DNA from: Sulfuriferula sp. AH1
GTDB taxonomy: Bacteria; Pseudomonadota; Gammaproteobacteria; Burkholderiales; Sulfuriferulaceae
Assembly: GCF_002162035.1 (NCBI RefSeq)
Contig: NZ_CP021138.1
Location: 496,001 to 560,000, forward strand
Direction: 5' to 3'
Length of the DNA stretch: 64,000 nt
This document shows positions 31,193-40,157 of this stretch, one piece after another (position 1 is the stretch's first letter; each line of letters begins with the position of its first letter). A program made the position numbers and the translations under genes. Under the pieces are notes generated by a model. That model did not search any database. It saw only the letters and a list, made by a program, of their open reading frames with translations, and was not told where the DNA came from.

Positions 31193-32986
31193 ATGTTTGA
31201 TAGTGCGCACTTACTTGCAACATTGCCTAACCTGCCCGGCGTCTACCGCATGCTGGGAGAGGATGGCGAGGTTCTGTATGTAGGCAAGGCGCGCGACCTG
31301 AAAAAACGCGTTTCCTCGTATTTCCAGAAAAACGACCTGTCGCCCCGCATCCGGCTGATGGTGGGCAGAATCGGTGCGGTCGAAATTACCGTTACCCGTT
31401 CCGAATCCGAAGCGCTGGTGCTGGAAAATAATCTCATCAAGGCACTGGCGCCGCGCTATAACATCCTGTTTCGCGACGACAAGTCTTATCCGTATCTGGT
31501 TTTGTCCGGGCATCGTTATCCGCGGCTGGCCTATTTCCGCGGTACGCCGCAGCGTCAGGACCAGTGCTTCGGTCCGTTTCCCAATGCGTATGCCGTACGC
31601 GAAAGCATTCAGATATTGCAAAAAGTGTTTCGTTTGCGTACCTGCGAGGATAGCGTTTTCAATCACCGTTCGCGTTCCTGCCTGTTGCACCAGATCCAGC
31701 GCTGTACGGCGCCATGCGTGGGCATGATCAGTCCGGAAGACTATGCCGCCGACGTACGCAATGCGGGGCTGTTTCTGGCGGGGAAGGCCAATCAGGTATT
31801 GCAGGCGATCACGCGGAAAATGCAGCATGCGGCGGAGCGGATGCATTATGAAGAGGCCGCCCTGTATCGCGACCAGATCAAGAGCCTGACTGCGGTGCGG
31901 GAAAAGCAGTTCGTCGCCAGTCACAGTCAGGCGGATGCCGACGTCATCGCCGTGGTGGCCGCTCAGGGATTGCTGTGCGTCAATCTGCTGATGATCCGTG
32001 GCGGACGGCATTTGGGTGATCGCAGCATCTTCCCGCAAAACGCTCAGGACGTCACGACGCAGGAGGCGCTGACTGCGTTTCTGACCCAGCATTACCTGGA
32101 CCGGGCCATTCCCCCGCAGATTATCGTCTCCGAAGCCATCGAGCATGAAGCCATTGCCGCCATGCTCAGCGAACAGGCCGGATACAAAGTCATAATCAAC
32201 GCGAATCCCGGCGCCGAGCGTAAAACCTGGCTGCGCATGACTGTCAATAATGCCGAGCTGGCCATTGCCCGCCAGGTTGCACAGAAATCCACCCAGAATG
32301 CACGGCTCGCAGCGCTGCAAAATGCGTTGAACCTGCCGAATCTGCAACGCGTAGAATGTTTCGATATCAGTCATACCATGGGCGAAGCCACGGTGGCGTC
32401 GTGCGTGGTGTACGATCAGGAAGCCATGCAGCCAGGGCAATACCGGCGTTACAACATCAGCGGCATTACCCCTGGCGATGACTATGCAGCGATGCGCGAT
32501 GCGCTGACCCGGCGCTACACCAGAATCCAGCAAACCGAAGCCAGGCGTCCCGGCCTGATATTGATAGACGGCGGCGCAGGTCAGCTCAATATCGCGCAGT
32601 CGGTGATGGACGACCTCGGCATCACCGATATCACGCTTATCGGCGTTGCCAAAGGCGTGGAGCGCAAGGCGGGGATGGAACAGCTCATCACCACTGATGG
32701 ACACGCGACCCGCCTGTCACCTGACGACCCTGCCCTGCATCTGATCCAGCAGATTCGCGATGAAGCTCACCGCTTTGCGATTACTGGGCATCGTGCCCGT
32801 CGCGGCAAGGCGCGAACCACCTCCAGTCTCGAAGATATCGCCGGAGTCGGGCCGAAACGCCGGCAGAAACTGCTGGAAACCTTCGGCGGCCTGCGTGAGT
32901 TGAAAAATGCGGGCGTAGAAGAGATCGCTCAGGTGGAAGGAATCAGCAAGGTGCTGGCCGAACATATCTACCAGGCATTGCGTTAG
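31193..32986 (+). CDS. uvrC: Excinuclease ABC subunit C
   Basis: 597 residues, normal length. The GIY-YIG nuclease domain is at the N-terminus (LPGVYRMLGEDGEVLYVGKA). The UVR motif around residue 210 (MHYEEAALYRDQIKSLTAV), the RNase H-like C-terminal nuclease region (ECFDISHTMGEATVASCVVY) and tandem helix-hairpin-helix segments (IAGVGPKRRQKLLETFGG; VEGISKVLAEHIYQ) follow. It makes both incisions in nucleotide excision repair after UvrAB. It is preceded by the glycosylase gene. Confidence 0.98.
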   Translation: MFDSAHLLATLPNLPGVYRMLGEDGEVLYVGKARDLKKRVSSYFQKNDLSPRIRLMVGRIGAVEITVTRSESEALVLENNLIKALAPRYNILFRDDKSYPYLVLSGHRYPRLAYFRGTPQRQDQCFGPFPNAYAVRESIQILQKVFRLRTCEDSVFNHRSRSCLLHQIQRCTAPCVGMISPEDYAADVRNAGLFLAGKANQVLQAITRKMQHAAERMHYEEAALYRDQIKSLTAVREKQFVASHSQADADVIAVVAAQGLLCVNLLMIRGGRHLGDRSIFPQNAQDVTTQEALTAFLTQHYLDRAIPPQIIVSEAIEHEAIAAMLSEQAGYKVIINANPGAERKTWLRMTVNNAELAIARQVAQKSTQNARLAALQNALNLPNLQRVECFDISHTMGEATVASCVVYDQEAMQPGQYRRYNISGITPGDDYAAMRDALTRRYTRIQQTEARRPGLILIDGGAGQLNIAQSVMDDLGITDITLIGVAKGVERKAGMEQLITTDGHATRLSPDDPALHLIQQIRDEAHRFAITGHRARRGKARTTSSLEDIAGVGPKRRQKLLETFGGLRELKNAGVEEIAQVEGISKVLAEHIYQALR

Positions 32987-33244
32987 CAAAATGTCAGCAT
33001 CTGCGCAATATGATATCAGGCGCAGTGATCCGGTATCCGTTTGCGTCTTCTAAGGATGGCGGATACCGTATGCCGCCGGGCTTACTCATAATCAGAAAAA
33101 CCTGTTCCGCATTCACATGATGCCCTATTGAAATCCGGTTTTTTCGCCAAGGGGTTCATAGCGGACGAATGGACGAGGATCAGCCCCGGCAGCAGGACAT
33201 CGGATTTATCCGCATGGAGTGAATAATGCTGGAAGGGGAGAAAG

Positions 33245-34234
33245 ATGCGGTTATTTAGTTGCCTGCATAACGTATTTTGCGTGACCATGTTTGCGATAGG
33301 CATGTTGCTCATGTGGCAACTGGCATACGGCGGACAGCTTTTCGATCGTATCATGGAATACCGGGCGGCGCAGCAGGGGGAAGATAGCGAGGATGGCGAA
33401 TCCTCCGATTCCGTAGCCTTGCCTGCCGGGGCGCGCCTTATGCGCGACGTGCCCTACGGGAAAAACGCCAGGCAGAGCATAGATATCTATTTGCCACAGC
33501 AAGCAGCCGGCGCTCCGGTGATTTTTATGGTGCACGGCGGCGCCTGGCGTGCGGACGACAAGCGCGCGAAAGCGGTTGTCGAAAACAAAATGGCCCGTTG
33601 GGTGGCCAAAGGCTTCATCTTTATTTCTGTCAATTATCGCTTGCTGCCCGAAACCGCACCTATGGAGCAGGCTGAAGATATTGCGCTTGCACTTGCTACC
33701 GCACAAGCGCAAGCCGCGTCATGGGGCGGAGACCCTGCAAAATTCATTCTGATGGGGCATTCGGCAGGCGCTCATCTCGTCTCCCTGCTTGCGGCGTCTC
33801 CGGACAAGGCATACCGATGGGGAGTGAAGCCGTGGCTGGGCACCGTGGCGCTCGATAGCGCAGCGTTCGATGTGGCGGAAATAATGAGTGTCCGGCATGC
33901 CCCGCTTTACGACAGCGCGTTCGGCAGTGATGCCGCATACTGGAAAGAGGCGTCGCCGTTTTATGCGCTGTCCGCGGCAGCCGCGCCTATGCTGGCAGTG
34001 TGCTCAACACAGCGCGGCGATTCATGTGCACAGGCGGTGCGTTTCGCTGGCAGGGCCCGCTCGCTGAATGTGCAGATTACGGTGCTGCGCCAGGAACTGT
34101 CGCATCGTGACATCAATCGGCAGCTGGGGGTCGAGGGCGCCTACACCGATGCGGTCGAAGCATTCATGGCGGGACTCGACGATTCGGTCAGGCGAATGCT
34201 GGCAACTCACGCCGGCAACGCGCTCCAGGCATAA
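33245..34234 (+). CDS. Alpha/beta hydrolase (HSL-like esterase), membrane-anchored
   Basis: 329 residues. One hydrophobic N-terminal segment (CVTMFAIGMLLMWQLAYGG) serves as anchor or uncleaved signal. An acidic linker precedes the hydrolase domain. The oxyanion motif is FMVHGGAWR, and the nucleophile elbow is ILMGHSAGAHLVS with the catalytic Ser. The histidine is probably in LSHRDIN near the end. The substrate is unknown. It stands alone; the 258 bp upstream after uvrC show no gene or clear signal. The frame could use a slightly different start. Confidence 0.85.
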   Translation: MRLFSCLHNVFCVTMFAIGMLLMWQLAYGGQLFDRIMEYRAAQQGEDSEDGESSDSVALPAGARLMRDVPYGKNARQSIDIYLPQQAAGAPVIFMVHGGAWRADDKRAKAVVENKMARWVAKGFIFISVNYRLLPETAPMEQAEDIALALATAQAQAASWGGDPAKFILMGHSAGAHLVSLLAASPDKAYRWGVKPWLGTVALDSAAFDVAEIMSVRHAPLYDSAFGSDAAYWKEASPFYALSAAAAPMLAVCSTQRGDSCAQAVRFAGRARSLNVQITVLRQELSHRDINRQLGVEGAYTDAVEAFMAGLDDSVRRMLATHAGNALQA

Positions 34235-34254
34235 TCGTCGATCTGACGCAGCGT

Positions 34255-34761
34255 TTACCTGATGGACTCTATGCTGTGCTGTCTGATTAGTATGCGCGGG
34301 GTGATCAGCGCGTAGCCCTGTTGTTGCCAATAGGATAATTCGGCCATGGCTGACGGTACCACCTTGATAAAATCCTGAAAGTCATTGACGCTGTATCCAT
34401 ACTCTTCCGCTGCCAGCGCGCAGACGCGGAAATCCACTCCCAAACTGGCGTAATAGCGCATACGGTCGACTGCGGTCTGGTATTTACTGTAATTTTTCGT
34501 CGCGATCGTGGCTATCTCGGTACCGTGAATGACGACCACGATTTTCATGTCTTCCGGCTGGATATTGTACGGCTCTTCCATAAGCGGATTGATTTGCGAG
34601 CGCAGCCAGTACAGGGCGCTGTTGATATATTCAGGGTCGTCAAAATAGAAATCGTAGAGCGTCTTCGGCGCTGTGTAAGGCGTGTATTCGAGTTTCCCGG
34701 CGGCAATGGCTGTGTTGCAGGCAAGCAGGCCGATTAGAATGGCGGAAATAATGTGACGCAT
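34255..34761 (-). CDS. Periplasmic DsrE/DsrF-like protein
   Basis: 168 residues with a signal peptide (MRHIISAILIGLLACNTAIA). The mature domain has the DsrE-like layout: KIVVVIHGTEIATIATKNYS, then a helix, DFRVCALAAEEYGYS with a conserved cysteine, and PSAMAELSYWQQQGYALITP. Members bind or transfer sulfur or are of unknown function in the periplasm. It converges with the esterase gene. Confidence 0.85.
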   Translation of the reverse strand: MRHIISAILIGLLACNTAIAAGKLEYTPYTAPKTLYDFYFDDPEYINSALYWLRSQINPLMEEPYNIQPEDMKIVVVIHGTEIATIATKNYSKYQTAVDRMRYYASLGVDFRVCALAAEEYGYSVNDFQDFIKVVPSAMAELSYWQQQGYALITPRILIRQHSIESIR

Positions 34762-34966
34762 GATGTGGGCCTCCCGGAAGTATTCGTTAGCATGAATGAA
34801 GTATAGTCAAGGCGGGCAGAAACGCAGGAATTTATGCATGCGTTTGATTTTTCATGTGGTTTATCCGAGTTTTGCGGCCTGTATGGCTGGCGGGAAGGCT
34901 GTTCGTCATGCACCAGGGCCGCTTGCTGTTGTTGTTTTCCGGCACATGGCATGAAGTTATGATGAC

Positions 34967-34981
34967 TTTCTGGGTTAAAAT
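34967..34981 (+). promoter_or_regulatory. Probable promoter of pgsA (TTTCTGGGTTAAAAT)
   Basis: The 15-mer is identical to the one directly before dnaE and nearly so to that before tRNA-Ser. TAAAAT (34976-34981) would be the -10. Transcription would begin near 34988, leaving a short leader before ATG 35011. Confidence 0.55.
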
Positions 34982-35010
34982 GTGCGCTCACTTTATGTTT
35001 ATTAATCATC

Positions 35011-35580
35011 ATGCCGCTTAATGCACCGAATTTGTTGACCTGGTTGCGTATTCTGTTAATTCCGCTGGTGGTGGCCGTGTTTTATCTGCCTGAAGGCTGG
35101 TTGAATGTTCATCAGGTGAATGTGGCGGCAACGGTGATGTTTGCGGTAGCGGCCGTCACCGACTGGCTGGACGGTTATCTGGCGCGTATCCTGAACCAGA
35201 CTTCGGCATTCGGAGCGTTTCTGGACCCGGTCGCGGACAAGCTGATGGTGGCTGCCGCATTGATTGTGCTGGTACAGCTGGGGCGTGCGGATGCGCTGAT
35301 CGCATTGATTATTATCGGGCGCGAGATCACGATTTCGGCATTGCGCGAATGGATGGCGAGTATCGGCGCACGTGCCAGCGTCGCGGTATCGATGATAGGG
35401 AAATTCAAAACCGCTGCGCAAATGATAGCGATTTCGTTATTGTTATTTCATGAATCGGTGTGGGGACTGGATATCCAGCAGCTGGGTACCTGGCTGATCT
35501 GGCTGGCAGCTGTATTGACACTGTGGTCCATGGTGTATTATCTGCGCCGGGCTATCCCGGAAGTAATTCGCCATCGTTAA
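35011..35580 (+). CDS. pgsA: CDP-diacylglycerol-glycerol-3-phosphate 3-phosphatidyltransferase
   Basis: 189 residues with about four membrane segments. PgsA makes phosphatidylglycerol phosphate in the inner membrane. The CDP-alcohol transferase signature is seen as TDWLDGYLARILNQTSAFGA followed by FLDPVADK (DGxxAR...G...D...D). The N-terminus MPLNAPNLLTWLRILLIPLV is typical. kup follows after 9 bases. Confidence 0.95.
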   Translation: MPLNAPNLLTWLRILLIPLVVAVFYLPEGWLNVHQVNVAATVMFAVAAVTDWLDGYLARILNQTSAFGAFLDPVADKLMVAAALIVLVQLGRADALIALIIIGREITISALREWMASIGARASVAVSMIGKFKTAAQMIAISLLLFHESVWGLDIQQLGTWLIWLAAVLTLWSMVYYLRRAIPEVIRHR

Positions 35581-35589
35581 GGAATTCAT

Positions 35590-37482
35590 ATGCAACCAGC
35601 TAATTCAGCTGATGCTGTACATAAGCAAAGTCTGGCAGCGTTATCAGTTGCCGCAATCGGCGTGGTATATGGTGATATCGGTACCAGCCCGCTCTATACC
35701 TTAAAGGAAGTATTCAGTCCCGCACATGGCATTGCTACCAGCCATGAAAATGTCCTCGGTATTCTGTCGCTGGTGTTCTGGTCGCTACTCATCGTGGTAT
35801 CGCTGAAATATGTGGTGTTTATCATGCGCGCGGATAACCGCGGCGAGGGCGGGATCATGGCGCTGATCGCGCTGATGCAGCGCGTGGTCGGTACCGACTC
35901 CAGGCTGCGCTGGCCGTTGCTGATGCTGGGGTTGTTTGGCGGCGCGCTATTTTTCGGCGATGGCATCATCACGCCGGCCATTTCGGTATTGTCTGCCGTC
36001 GAGGGGCTGGAGATCGCTACTCCCGCTCTCAAGACCTATGTGATCCCGATTTCGCTGGGCGTGCTGGGCGCCCTGTTTTTCATCCAGCGTAAAGGTACGG
36101 CCACGGTGGGCATCCTGTTCGGCCCGATCATGATCGTATGGTTTGTAACCCTGGCGGTGCTGGGCGTGATTAAAATAATTGCGTATCCGGCAGTGTTGCA
36201 TGCGTTGAATCCGGTTTATGCGTTTGAGTTTTTTGCGGAACATCGGCTGCATGGCTTTCTGGCGCTGGGGGCAGTGGTGCTGGCGCTGACTGGTGCAGAA
36301 GCGCTGTATGCCGACATGGGGCATTTTGGCAAGCGGCCGATACGCGCAGCCTGGTTCGTGTTTGTGCTGCCGGCGTTGCTGCTGAATTATTTTGGCCAGG
36401 GTGCGATGCTGATTCATGACCCCAGTGCTATTACCAATCCGTTCTACAATCTGGCGCCGGACTGGGCGCTGTATCCGATGGTGGGACTGGCGACATTGGC
36501 CACTGTGATCGCTTCCCAAGCGGTGATTTCCGGCGTGTTTTCGGTGACACGGCAGGCTACGCAGCTGGGTTTCATGCCGCGCATGGACATCGTGCATACC
36601 TCTGCGCGCGAGATCGGGCAGATCTATGTGCCGATGATGAACTGGGCCATGTTGCTGGGTATCGTCGCGCTGATACTTGGATTTCAGACTTCAAGTAATC
36701 TGGCGTCGGCTTACGGTATCGCCGTGACCGGCACCATGGCGATCGACACCATACTGGCGTTTGTTGTGGTGCGCGGCATGTGGCGATGGAACTGGCCGGC
36801 GACGCTGGCCGGCATGCTGTTCTTCCTTAGTGTGGATCTGGCTTTTTTCAGCGCCAACGCGATCAAGATCTTTCAGGGCGGCTGGTTTCCACTGGCGATA
36901 GGCGTGCTGATGTTTACGCTGATGACCACCTGGAAACGGGGACGGCAGATACTGGCCGAGCGCCAGCAGGTGAATTCCATCGCGTTACGGCCTTTCCTGC
37001 AAGGCATCGCGGCCCATCCTCCGATTCGTGTGCCCGGTACCGCAGTATTCCTGACCACCAATCTGGAAGGCGTGCCGCATGCCATGCTGCATAATCTGGT
37101 ACATAACAAAGTCATACACGAGACGGTGATTCTGCTGACAGTGAAAACCCGGGATGTGCCGTGGGTGCCGGATGAAGAGCGTGTCCAGGTCGAAGCGGTG
37201 GGGAATGAGTTCTATCTGGTTACGGTATATTACGGCTTCAAGGATGAGCCGGATATTCCGCTGGCGCTGCAGAGCGTGAGAATTCACGATAACGGGTTCA
37301 ATATGCTGGAAACCTCGTTTTTCCTCAGCCGTGAAACGCTAATTGCGACCAAGGTGCCGGGTATGGCGCTGTGGCGTGAAAAGCTGTTCGTCAACATGGC
37401 GCGTAACGGCAGCAGCGCGACAGCGTTCTTCCATATTCCTACGAATCGCGTCATCGAATTGGGCACGCAAGTCGAGTTATAA
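35590..37482 (+). CDS. kup: Low-affinity potassium transporter Kup
   Basis: 630 residues with 12 expected membrane segments, the usual Kup length. Diagnostic stretches are [19 protein letters not shown] near the N-terminus and [11 protein letters not shown], then [21 protein letters not shown] soluble C-terminal domain follows (about residues 470-630, with [14 protein letters not shown] and [12 protein letters not shown]). It takes up K+ with protons. def follows with a single-base spacing. Confidence 0.97.
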   Translation: MQPANSADAVHKQSLAALSVAAIGVVYGDIGTSPLYTLKEVFSPAHGIATSHENVLGILSLVFWSLLIVVSLKYVVFIMRADNRGEGGIMALIALMQRVVGTDSRLRWPLLMLGLFGGALFFGDGIITPAISVLSAVEGLEIATPALKTYVIPISLGVLGALFFIQRKGTATVGILFGPIMIVWFVTLAVLGVIKIIAYPAVLHALNPVYAFEFFAEHRLHGFLALGAVVLALTGAEALYADMGHFGKRPIRAAWFVFVLPALLLNYFGQGAMLIHDPSAITNPFYNLAPDWALYPMVGLATLATVIASQAVISGVFSVTRQATQLGFMPRMDIVHTSAREIGQIYVPMMNWAMLLGIVALILGFQTSSNLASAYGIAVTGTMAIDTILAFVVVRGMWRWNWPATLAGMLFFLSVDLAFFSANAIKIFQGGWFPLAIGVLMFTLMTTWKRGRQILAERQQVNSIALRPFLQGIAAHPPIRVPGTAVFLTTNLEGVPHAMLHNLVHNKVIHETVILLTVKTRDVPWVPDEERVQVEAVGNEFYLVTVYYGFKDEPDIPLALQSVRIHDNGFNMLETSFFLSRETLIATKVPGMALWREKLFVNMARNGSSATAFFHIPTNRVIELGTQVEL

Positions 37483-37483
37483 C

Positions 37484-38023
37484 ATGGCCATCAGAACCAC
37501 GTTAAAAATGGGCGAGCCGCGGCTGTTGCAGCAGGCATTGCCGGTTACCGCGTTTGATACCCCCGAGTTACACGAGCTGATAGCGGATTTGCGCGATACC
37601 ATGGTCGCATTGAATGGCGCCGGACTGGCTGCGCCGCAAATCGGCGTCAGCCAGCAGGTGGTGATATTCAGTGTCACCGATAATCCGCGTTATCCGGATG
37701 CGGAAGCCGTGCCTGAAACCGTGCTTATCAATCCCACGCTTACCCCGTTAAGCGAAACGCAGGACGAGGCCTGGGAAGGCTGCCTATCCGTCCCCGGCAT
37801 GCGCGGCCTGGTGCCGCGCTACACGCATTTGCGCTATCAGGGTTTTGATCAGTTCGGCAATGCCATCGATCGTACCGTATCGGGTTTTCACGCCCGGGTG
37901 GTGCAGCATGAAGTCGATCATCTGTGGGGCATCCTCTATCCGATGCGGATCAGGGATCTGCGCTATTTCGGTTTTACCGAGATATTGTTTCCGCATCTGG
38001 GCGCGACGGCGGCCGACGACTAG
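37484..38023 (+). CDS. def: Peptide deformylase
   Basis: 179 residues. It removes the formyl group from nascent proteins. All three motifs are visible: [24 protein letters not shown] and HEVDHLWG (HExxH metal site). The first frame is open back into kup, but ATG 37484, just after the kup stop, gives the family start [16 protein letters not shown]. No fmt gene is adjacent here. Confidence 0.95.
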   Translation: MAIRTTLKMGEPRLLQQALPVTAFDTPELHELIADLRDTMVALNGAGLAAPQIGVSQQVVIFSVTDNPRYPDAEAVPETVLINPTLTPLSETQDEAWEGCLSVPGMRGLVPRYTHLRYQGFDQFGNAIDRTVSGFHARVVQHEVDHLWGILYPMRIRDLRYFGFTEILFPHLGATAADD

Positions 38024-38029
38024 GGTTTG

Positions 38030-38857
38030 TCAGGCCGCAACCGGCTTGCTCGCGCAATGTGGGCAGGAAACGCCGACGACATAATCCGGCGAAGCCTGCT
38101 CATCCGGGGTGAGCACGGTACGGCAGGCGAAGCAGATGCAGGTGTCGGTAGGCTTGAGGTTGCCGTCCAGCGCGACGCGCTTGTCGAACACGAAGCATTC
38201 GCCGTCATAGTGACTGGCACCGCATTCCTCGAAATACTTCAGTATTCCGCCCTGCAATTGATAAACCTGGTTGAACCCTTCGCCTGCCATGAACGGCGCG
38301 GCTTTTTCGCAGCGCACGCCGCCGGTGCAGAAAGTGACGATGGGGATGTTGCGGTAGTCCTTGAGTTGCTCGGTTGCTGCCGCAAAATCGCCGAACGTGT
38401 TGAGCTGCAGGTTGACGGCGTTTTTGAACGTGCCGACCTGATATTCAAAGTCGTTGCGGGTATCGACGATGATGAACTCGCGGCCTTCGTCGTACCATTT
38501 TTTCAATTCTGCCGCCGGCAGTTGCGATGCGGGATGGGCAGTGCGATCGAAATCGGGCTGATGGAAGGTGATGATTTCTTTTTTCAGCTTGACCAGCATG
38601 CGGTTGAACGGCACTTCGTCCGACCAGCTGCGTTTGATCTCGATATCGGCAAAACGCGCATCGCCCGTGAGCCAGCCGATGAACGCTTCCAGCTCCGTCT
38701 CCTCGCCTGCCAGAAACATGTTGATGCCCTCTGGCGTGAGCAGGATAGTGCCTTTGAGTTTGTGGGCGGCGCTGCGCTGGCGGAATTGTTCGCGCAATTC
38801 CGGGAGTTGATCGAGTTCGACGAAACGGTAAGCGGCGATGTTTAATATGCTGGACAT
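38030..38857 (-). CDS. trhO: Rhodanese-type tRNA uridine hydroxylase TrhO
   Basis: 275 residues, formerly UPF0176. It hydroxylates U34 of certain tRNAs. The N-terminal acylphosphatase-like part is followed by the rhodanese domain with active-site loop CTGGVRCEKA. Ahead of it is IVDTRNDFEYQVGTF. A C-terminal zinc-ribbon-like segment carries CICFAC and CPHC. The start ATG 38857 gives the expected first strand, ILNIAAYRFVELD. It converges with def. Confidence 0.93.
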   Translation of the reverse strand: MSSILNIAAYRFVELDQLPELREQFRQRSAAHKLKGTILLTPEGINMFLAGEETELEAFIGWLTGDARFADIEIKRSWSDEVPFNRMLVKLKKEIITFHQPDFDRTAHPASQLPAAELKKWYDEGREFIIVDTRNDFEYQVGTFKNAVNLQLNTFGDFAAATEQLKDYRNIPIVTFCTGGVRCEKAAPFMAGEGFNQVYQLQGGILKYFEECGASHYDGECFVFDKRVALDGNLKPTDTCICFACRTVLTPDEQASPDYVVGVSCPHCASKPVAA

Positions 38858-38908
38858 GATGTGCGGATGGTGCGGTTTGATTAATCAGCATTATAGCGTA
38901 TCGGGACG

Positions 38909-39964
38909 TTAAAGCCGGGTTCCCAGCTTTTTGGCCAATTCCAGCAGCCGTTCGCCATTGTCGAGTCCGTTGATGAAGCGCTGGGGGATGCCGTCCAGCC
39001 CGACTTGTGCGCCGACCAGTGCGCCGGTCAGCATGGCGCGCGACATGTTCTGTCCGCCGCCGTTGATGGCGTGCAATACGGCGGATTCGAAGTCGTTGGC
39101 AAAGCGCGCCGCCAGATAATAGGCTGCCGGCAACTGGTGGTAAATGGCGCAGGGCATGCCGTACACGATAGCGGCTTTCCAGGCCGGTTCGATGCTGATG
39201 CCGGGGTCCAGTGCGGCTAGAGCCATATAGTGCGGCGTCAGCAGCGCATCGGGAGAGGAAAAACGTCCGGCCAGCGGCGGGTCGGGGTCGCCGGGGCGAG
39301 GCGCGGAAAAATCACTTTTGGTCACGGCATGGAAGGGCAGCTCGTTGCTGTGCACCAGATGCATGAGTTTGCCCGAGATATCCGGCGTCAGTTTTTCCCC
39401 GTTGACGAGCAAGGAGAGAACCGCATTGTAGGCCGTGCTCATAGCGACGATGGCTTCGTCGGCCTGAGTCAGCATGCAGTTGGAACTGACGAACCGTGCA
39501 ACCAGATGCGGGTGTTTGGCATATCTGACTGCCAGCACGATGGCGCGTTCGGCCGATTCGGTGGTGTCGGCATGGCCGCCGGTTTCGTGCCAGGATTTGT
39601 GCTGCTGTATGCGGCGCCGGTAGGCTTCGCGTATGGACTGGTTGGTGTAGCCGCCGGGGCCGCATACCGGAGTGCCGTTCAGTAACGGGAATAATTTTTC
39701 GTCCAGGCGGCGGGTGAAATCTTCTTCACTGTATTCGCCATGCTCGACCACAGATTCAAGCAGCATGACCATGATGAGTCCGCTCTGCGACAGTTCCCCG
39801 GCACGCATGCCGCCATGATAGCGTTCCGGTTTTGGCGTAGTGTAGCCGGTAATCCAGTCGCCGTAGTCACGCCGCAGCTCGGCAAGATCGTAATACCAGT
39901 GGCACCCCAGACCCAGGGCATCGCCGATCAGGGCGCCCATGATGGCGCCGGCAGCTCGATCCAT
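38909..39964 (-). CDS. ADP-ribosylglycohydrolase family protein
   Basis: 351 residues from ATG 39964, which gives MDRAAGAIMGALIGDALGLG. This N-terminal G-D-A-L-G motif and the C-terminal GGQNMSRAMLTGALVGAQVG (metal ligands) mark the ADP-ribosyl-hydrolase (ARH/DraG) fold. It probably removes ADP-ribose from a protein or nucleic acid target. No DraT-type partner is visible nearby. The frame is open to 40135, but that part is a noncoding, basic sequence. It diverges from dnaE. Confidence 0.9.
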   Translation of the reverse strand: MDRAAGAIMGALIGDALGLGCHWYYDLAELRRDYGDWITGYTTPKPERYHGGMRAGELSQSGLIMVMLLESVVEHGEYSEEDFTRRLDEKLFPLLNGTPVCGPGGYTNQSIREAYRRRIQQHKSWHETGGHADTTESAERAIVLAVRYAKHPHLVARFVSSNCMLTQADEAIVAMSTAYNAVLSLLVNGEKLTPDISGKLMHLVHSNELPFHAVTKSDFSAPRPGDPDPPLAGRFSSPDALLTPHYMALAALDPGISIEPAWKAAIVYGMPCAIYHQLPAAYYLAARFANDFESAVLHAINGGGQNMSRAMLTGALVGAQVGLDGIPQRFINGLDNGERLLELAKKLGTRL

Positions 39965-40136
39965 AGCGATCCCCTTTCGGATGTTTGGGTGGCGGTTACG
40001 CAAAAATACAAATTTTGACAGCATGCCGGAACATTGAATTCGGCTTTGCCGCCGATGCCCATGTTTAATTGTAGCTATCTTTGCGTGCGCTGCAAGTTGT
40101 CGTGACGGGCGCATGCGGGTATGCCTTCCAGGCATG

Positions 40137-40151
40137 TTTCTGGGTTAAAAT
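40137..40151 (+). promoter_or_regulatory. Promoter -10 region directly before dnaE
   Basis: TTTCTGGGTTAAAAT is followed at once by ATGCCCATG. With TAAAAT as -10, transcription would begin at about 40157-40159, at the preferred dnaE start codon itself. Confidence 0.55.
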
Positions 40152-40157
40152 ATGCCC

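Noticed and set aside
31211-32704. 497-codon frame antisense to uvrC
   Set aside because: A mirror of the uvrC coding pattern, with the low-complexity composition typical of antisense frames.
38027-38845. 272-codon plus-strand frame over trhO
   Set aside because: trhO on the minus strand has all family motifs; the plus-strand frame is its shadow.
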